From CAZAQB01 sp964487155 (GTDB lineage Bacteria; Pseudomonadota; Gammaproteobacteria; Nitrococcales; Nitrococcaceae), in the NCBI GenBank assembly GCA_964487155.1, contig CAZAQB010000067.1, forward strand, positions 1 through 17,920: 17,920 nt of DNA, written 5' to 3'. The translations under genes and the position numbers were made by a program. Under the pieces are notes generated by a model. It worked only from the letters and a program-made list of their open reading frames with translations, was not told the origin of the DNA and did no database searches. Shown one piece after another: positions 14,512 to 17,920 of the stretch; position 1 is the first letter of the stretch, and each line of letters opens with the position of its first letter.

Positions 14512-15009
14512 ATGAAGCGCCCGCGAATTTCCCTGATCGCCGCCATGGCGGAGAACCGGGTCATCGGCCGCAAGGGCACGCTGCCCTGGCGGCTGCCGGC
14601 AGACATGGCCCATTTCGTTCGCCTCACCCGGGGTAAGCCAGTGATCATGGGCCGCCGGAACTACCAGGACATTGGCCGGCCGCTGCCGAAGCGGCGCAAT
14701 GTCGTGCTGACTCGGGATGCGGAGTTCCAGGCCGAGGGCTGCACCGTGGTGCGCAGCCCGGCGGAAGCCTTCGCGGCCGCCGGCGAGGTGCCCGAGATCA
14801 TGGTGATCGGCGGCGAGCAGATCTACCGGCTGTTCGCGCCGTCCGCCGATCGTCTCTACCTCACCCTGGTGCACGCCCAGATTCCGGGGGACACCCGGTT
14901 CCCAGATATCGACTGGGTGCAATGGACCGAGACCGCCCGGGTGTATCGGCCGGCGGATGCCGATAATCCCCTCGCCATGACCTTCCTGCGGCTGGACCGC
15001 AGCCGCTGA
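14512..15009 (+). CDS. folA: Dihydrofolate reductase
   Basis: FolA reduces dihydrofolate to tetrahydrofolate with NADPH in the cytosol and recycles the folate used by ThyA. The 165-aa protein is of normal length. Visible are ISLIAAMAENRVIGRKGTLP, the active-site acid D31 in WRLPADMAHF (E. coli D27), the cofactor-binding VIMGRRNYQDIGRPLPKRRN, EIMVIGGEQIYRLF and YLTLVHAQIPGDTRFP. ATG 14512 gives the canonical N-terminus; a TTG two codons earlier is possible but unlikely. The ribosome-binding site is weak. Although thyA and folA are often adjacent in bacteria, here they are about 8 kb apart and on the same strand. Confidence 0.97.
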   Translation: MKRPRISLIAAMAENRVIGRKGTLPWRLPADMAHFVRLTRGKPVIMGRRNYQDIGRPLPKRRNVVLTRDAEFQAEGCTVVRSPAEAFAAAGEVPEIMVIGGEQIYRLFAPSADRLYLTLVHAQIPGDTRFPDIDWVQWTETARVYRPADADNPLAMTFLRLDRSR

Positions 15010-15036
15010 GCGCCGCCAGCCGGCAGCCACCGGCCG

Positions 15037-15066
15037 TTTGCGCCCTCCCGGGGCGTTGCCTATTCT
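15037..15066 (+). promoter_or_regulatory. Possible sigma-70-like promoter of the 345-aa lipoprotein gene
   Basis: TTTGCG (15037-15042) and TATTCT (15061-15066) are separated by 18 bp and lie about 40 bp before ATG 15106. Both boxes are imperfect. CGGAG shortly before the start is the ribosome-binding site. Confidence 0.3.
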
Positions 15067-15105
15067 GGGCGGCCACGTTCGCCCTCGAACCAACGGAGTC
15101 CATCG

Positions 15106-16143
15106 ATGCCGCGCCACCTTCTGTTGTTGGCCTGTGCCAGTGCCCTCGGTTTCGCCCTGCAGGGCTGCGCCACCGACGGTGATTCGACGCGCAAACAGGC
15201 CAACACCGAGGATCCCGAGGTGGACGTCACCATGAAGGACTGGGATCCGGGGCGCTCGGAGGGCCTGCCCTCAGTGGGGGAGGCCCTGTTCGGCCGGGAA
15301 CAGACTCCGGAGGAGATGGAGTCGCGGCCGGCTGGCGGCGAGCGGGCGTCCGATCCGGCGGTGTCGCGCCAGCTGACCCGGGTTCAGGCCCAGCTCCAGT
15401 CGCTGTTGGCGGCGCGCCAGGACGCACCGCGGGGCCGCGGCGCCGAAAACCGGCCCGGCCCGCGGCTGGGGGTTCTGGTGACCGGCGGCGGCCTGGATGA
15501 CCCGACCCTGGTGAGGCTGCAGCGGGTGCTGTCCCAGGTCGCGGGAGAATACCCCGTGAGCCTGGTGAGCCACTTCCGGGTGCAGGACGCTCTGGCCCGG
15601 CAGGGCTGCGGGCTGCCTGCCTCCGACGCCTGCCTGCGCAACCTGGCCCTGTATCCGGGTGTGCGGGTGCTGGCGCAGTTGCAGGCGGCTAGCGGCAGCG
15701 GCGGGCTGAGCGTCACCGTCACCCTGCGTGATCTGGAACTGGGGCTGGACTACCCTCCTGGCCAGCTGCGGTTGCCGCTGGTGGATGGCCGGGTGCCGGA
15801 CCCGGCGCTGGAATCCCTGGCCGACTACCTGTTCCTGAACGGCCTGGAGAAGACCGGTCTTGGACCCACGATTTTGCATGCCCTGGAGCAGACCGAGGAC
15901 GGCTGGCTGCTGAACGCGGGCAACGAGGTCGGGCTGGCCGTGGGGGACACGCTCACGATCCACGCCGGGGGACGCCTTGTGGAGGCGCCGGGAGGCGCCC
16001 CCGCGGCCTGGATTCCTGGGGATGTGGTGGGTCGCTTGCGGGTGCAGGCCGTGCCGGGGCCGGGCGCGGCCCTGGCCACCCTGGAAGAAGGCCGGGCGCC
16101 GCGACCGGCCGAACCGGTCGTGTTCCGGTCGGCCCAGCAGTAG
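15106..16143 (+). CDS. Lipoprotein with weak CsgG/FlgT-like features, unknown function
   Basis: This 345-aa protein starts with a lipoprotein signal ending ALQGC, with C21 as the lipidated residue. Residues about 25-115 are charged and Pro/Gly-rich, probably a flexible tether. Residues about 118-210 look like an alpha/beta fold: RLGVLVTGGGLDDPTLVRLQ, EYPVSLVSHFRVQDALARQ, then GVRVLAQLQAAS and LSVTVTLRDLELG. This order resembles CsgG/TolB-like domains. A C-terminal piece, WLLNAGNEVGLAVGDTLTIHAG, then GDVVGRLRVQAVPGP and EPVVF, recalls the C-terminal domain of FlgT-type flagellar proteins. Both comparisons are from memory and weak. Two cysteines, in QGCGLPASDACLRN, could pair. No flagellar or curli genes are nearby. 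The gene is alone between folA and fadL. Confidence 0.75.
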   Translation: MPRHLLLLACASALGFALQGCATDGDSTRKQANTEDPEVDVTMKDWDPGRSEGLPSVGEALFGREQTPEEMESRPAGGERASDPAVSRQLTRVQAQLQSLLAARQDAPRGRGAENRPGPRLGVLVTGGGLDDPTLVRLQRVLSQVAGEYPVSLVSHFRVQDALARQGCGLPASDACLRNLALYPGVRVLAQLQAASGSGGLSVTVTLRDLELGLDYPPGQLRLPLVDGRVPDPALESLADYLFLNGLEKTGLGPTILHALEQTEDGWLLNAGNEVGLAVGDTLTIHAGGRLVEAPGGAPAAWIPGDVVGRLRVQAVPGPGAALATLEEGRAPRPAEPVVFRSAQQ

Positions 16144-16180
16144 GGCCAGGGCCGATCCAGGCTGCGGCACGCAAGGAGCT

Positions 16181-16207
16181 GCTCCATACGCTTGCGTACG
16201 GTGGAGC
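16181..16207. terminator. Hairpin between the lipoprotein gene and the fadL-like gene
   Basis: GCTCCATACG (16181-16190) pairs with CGTA (16195-16198) and TGGAGC (16202-16207), leaving a 4-nt loop CTTG and a 3-nt bulge. It lies 37 nt after the lipoprotein stop. A T-run is missing. Because it sits just upstream of a likely fadL promoter, its palindromic core could instead be an operator. Confidence 0.4.
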
Positions 16208-16231
16208 CTCGCCGGGTGCCCGGGGCTGGTC

Positions 16232-16237
16232 TAATAT
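16232..16237 (+). promoter_or_regulatory. Possible -10 of the fadL-like gene
   Basis: TAATAT at 16232-16237 stands out in GC-rich DNA, about 105 bp before ATG 16343. A clear -35 is not visible. The leader then has a very strong ribosome-binding site, GAGGAGGAAG (16331-16340), only 2 nt before ATG 16343 and 5 nt before the second ATG at 16346. Confidence 0.35.
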
Positions 16238-16342
16238 CCCACTAACCCGAATCCCGGAGGCTGGCTTGTGTTCCGCGCCTGGGGATTCCGGATTGACGGC
16301 GGCCGGCGACCGCCCATGACGATAAAGGCTGAGGAGGAAGCA

Positions 16343-17731
16343 ATGATGCGTGGGTCGGTGTTGCTGGCGGTGACGGCGACGGCGGTGCTGGGGCTGGCCG
16401 CCGGCCCAGCGGGGGCGGCAGGGTTCCAGATTCGGGAGCAGAGCACGGCGGCTTTGGGCAACGCGATGGCCGGGGCGTCGGCCAGCGCTCAGGACGTCAC
16501 CTACATGGCCTACAACCCGGCCAGTATCGGCCTGGTGGAGGGCAGCCAGATCGCGGCCCTGGGCTCGGGGATCTTCGTGTCCTTCGACATCGAAGACACT
16601 GAGGCTCGCAGTGTCGTCCCCGATCCCGCCACCGGTCAGGGCCTCGACGTGACCGGCGGCGGTGACGACAACGGTGGCGAGACCGCCTTCGTGCCCAGTC
16701 TGGCCGCCAAGTGGCGGGTGAACGACCAGCTGGACCTGGGCCTGGCGGTGACCGCACCGTGGGGTCTGCGCACCGATTACGACGAGGACTGGGCGGGGCG
16801 CTACCATGCCCTGGAGTCGGATCTGCTCACCATCAACATCCAGCCGGTGGTGTCGCTGAAGCCCACCAAGAGGCTGACGGTGGCCGGCGGCCTGCAGATC
16901 CAGTACATCGACGCCACGCTGTCCAACGCCGTCGATTTCGGCACCATCGGAACCGCCACCGCAGCCGCCGTTCCCGGCCTGGCCGGCCTGCTGCCCGCTG
17001 CCACCGCGCCGGGGCAGAACGACGGCTTCGCCGAGGTCACCGGCGACGACTGGGGCCTTGGCTATGTGTTCGGCCTCATCTACGAGTTCACGCCCGGCAC
17101 CCGGGCGGGCTTCTCCTATCGCTCGGCGATCAATCACCGACTGGAGGGAGACGCCGAGTTCGATCTGGACGATGACGGTGTCGGGGCGGTGCTGAGCAGC
17201 GCCACCGGGCAGTTCGTCAACACCGGCGGCGCCGCCGAGGTGACCATTCCCGAGACCGCCTCCTTCGGCGTCCACCACCAGCTCTCCCCCCGCTGGGCGG
17301 TGCTGGCCGAGGCCGCCTGGACCAACTGGGCCCAGTTCGAGGAACTGGTGGTGGAGTTCGACAATCCGGCCCAGGACGACAGCGTCACCACCGAGAACTG
17401 GGAGAGCACCTGGATGTACGCCGTGGGGCTGAACTTCATGCCCACGCCCGCTTGGACCCTGCGCACCGGCGTCGGCTACGACGAGTCGCCGGTGCCCGAC
17501 GACACGCGCACGCCGCGCATTCCCGGCAATGACCGCACCTGGGTCGGGGTAGGCGCGAGCTGGAAGCCCACGCCGCGGTTGTCGGTGTCGGCGAGCTTCG
17601 TGCACATCTTCGTGGCCGACTCCACCATTGACCTGGATGCCGAGGGAGAGAACCAGTTCCGCGGCAGTCTGGATGCGGACATGAAGGGCCGTGCGGAAGT
17701 GGTCTCGGCCCAGGTGGACTGGCGCTTCTGA
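16343..17731 (+). CDS. FadL-family outer-membrane transport protein
   Basis: FadL-type channels carry long-chain fatty acids or aromatic hydrocarbons across the outer membrane by lateral diffusion from the barrel. The 462-aa precursor has a signal peptide ending GPAGAA, followed by GFQIREQSTAALGNAMAGAS and DVTYMAYNPASIGLV, the family's N-terminal hatch with its NPA motif. Then come the strand-rich regions PSLAAKWRVNDQLDLGLAVTAP and GLGYVFGLIYEFTPGTRAGFSYRS, and the end AEVVSAQVDWRF, with the terminal Phe for BAM recognition. The length fits E. coli FadL (446 aa). The strong Shine-Dalgarno supports ATG 16343 or 16346; the reading frame is also open from 16268, but that would put 25 extra residues before the signal peptide. 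With fadIJ in the window, fatty-acid uptake is plausible, though FadL paralogues for hydrocarbons exist. Confidence 0.92.
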   Translation: MMRGSVLLAVTATAVLGLAAGPAGAAGFQIREQSTAALGNAMAGASASAQDVTYMAYNPASIGLVEGSQIAALGSGIFVSFDIEDTEARSVVPDPATGQGLDVTGGGDDNGGETAFVPSLAAKWRVNDQLDLGLAVTAPWGLRTDYDEDWAGRYHALESDLLTINIQPVVSLKPTKRLTVAGGLQIQYIDATLSNAVDFGTIGTATAAAVPGLAGLLPAATAPGQNDGFAEVTGDDWGLGYVFGLIYEFTPGTRAGFSYRSAINHRLEGDAEFDLDDDGVGAVLSSATGQFVNTGGAAEVTIPETASFGVHHQLSPRWAVLAEAAWTNWAQFEELVVEFDNPAQDDSVTTENWESTWMYAVGLNFMPTPAWTLRTGVGYDESPVPDDTRTPRIPGNDRTWVGVGASWKPTPRLSVSASFVHIFVADSTIDLDAEGENQFRGSLDADMKGRAEVVSAQVDWRF

Positions 17732-17756
17732 GCATCCCGGCGCCGATCGGGAGTGC
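17732..17756 (+). terminator. Weak hairpin after the fadL-like gene
   Basis: GCA-TCCCG (17732-17739) pairs with CGGGA (17748-17752) and, after one bulged base, TGC (17754-17756). It directly follows the stop codon. No T-run follows. The remaining bases to 17858 contain no gene that I can support. Confidence 0.3.
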
Positions 17757-17858
17757 TTGCGCGAAGAAAACCGGGCTGCCGCCGCCCACCATGGCCGGAG
17801 CCCGTGCTGCGCGAGGCCGCACCGGAGGGGAATCATTGCTTCGGTCGGTTGCGGCTTT

Positions 17859-17920
17859 CTAGCAGCCTGTCGGACTTTGGGGGTCGTAGCGAGGCGAGTG
17901 GGAAACGGAGGCGGTTTTTT
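17859..17920. repeat. Second copy of the MITE-like palindrome, truncated by the window end
   Basis: CTAGCAGCCTGTCGGACTT (17859-17877) is identical to the first 19 bases of the element at 72-240. The following bases (GTCGTAGCGAGGCGAGTGGGA..., then a T-run at the very end) match the reverse complement of that element's right arm better than its left arm, so this copy lies in inverted orientation relative to the first. Only 62 bp are visible. Confidence 0.8.

Noticed and set aside
15953..17836. Long minus-strand open frame (627 codons) opposite the fadL-like gene
   Set aside because: The plus strand encodes a clear FadL family protein with signal peptide and terminal Phe. The antisense product has no domain.

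Overview
The window looks like a chromosomal segment from a GC-rich gammaproteobacterium. By eye it is about two-thirds G+C, and coding regions strongly prefer G or C at the third codon position. FadI and FadJ closely match the gammaproteobacterial proteins I remember, ThyA and FolA are typical, and the intergenic repeats resemble those I associate with Chromatiales/Ectothiorhodospiraceae-like genomes. That lineage call is inference. I see no phage genes, transposase, CRISPR array, rRNA or tRNA.

Layout. A 169-bp MITE-like palindrome (72-240) opens the window, and a second copy begins at 17859 and runs off the right end. Inside are: (i) a tight fadI-fadJ beta-oxidation operon (359-4053) behind two strong dyads; (ii) an orphan periplasmic binding protein of the branched-chain amino-acid/amide type (4149-5360); (iii) a repeat-rich 305-bp spacer and thyA (5666-6460); (iv) a 641-bp non-coding stretch with several inverted repeats, leading to an uncharacterised 202-aa protein (7102-7710); (v) a Crp-type regulator on the minus strand (7736-8389), transcribed away from a CHASE2-cyclase gene (8446-10584), which is followed 15 bp later by an 1130-aa FecR-TPR-outer-membrane-barrel protein (10600-13992); (vi) a small cysteine-rich lipoprotein on the minus strand, its stop codon abutting the barrel gene; (vii) folA (14512-15009); (viii) a lipoprotein with a weak CsgG/FlgT-like look (15106-16143); (ix) a FadL-family outer-membrane channel (16343-17731).

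How it fits together. FadL, FadI and FadJ together suggest uptake and beta-oxidation of long-chain fatty acids or other hydrophobic compounds. ThyA and FolA form the dTMP/folate cycle. Their genes are often neighbours in bacteria, but here about 8 kb of envelope and signalling genes lies between them. That interval is the most interesting part. It encodes a membrane cyclase with a periplasmic CHASE2 sensor, a partner fusing a periplasmic FecR domain, a TPR solenoid and an outer-membrane barrel, and a cyclic-nucleotide-type transcription factor. I propose an envelope-to-nucleotide signalling module. The cyclase keeps both metal-binding aspartates but has replaced the residues that normally read adenine and stabilise the transition state, so its product, or whether it is catalytic at all, is open.
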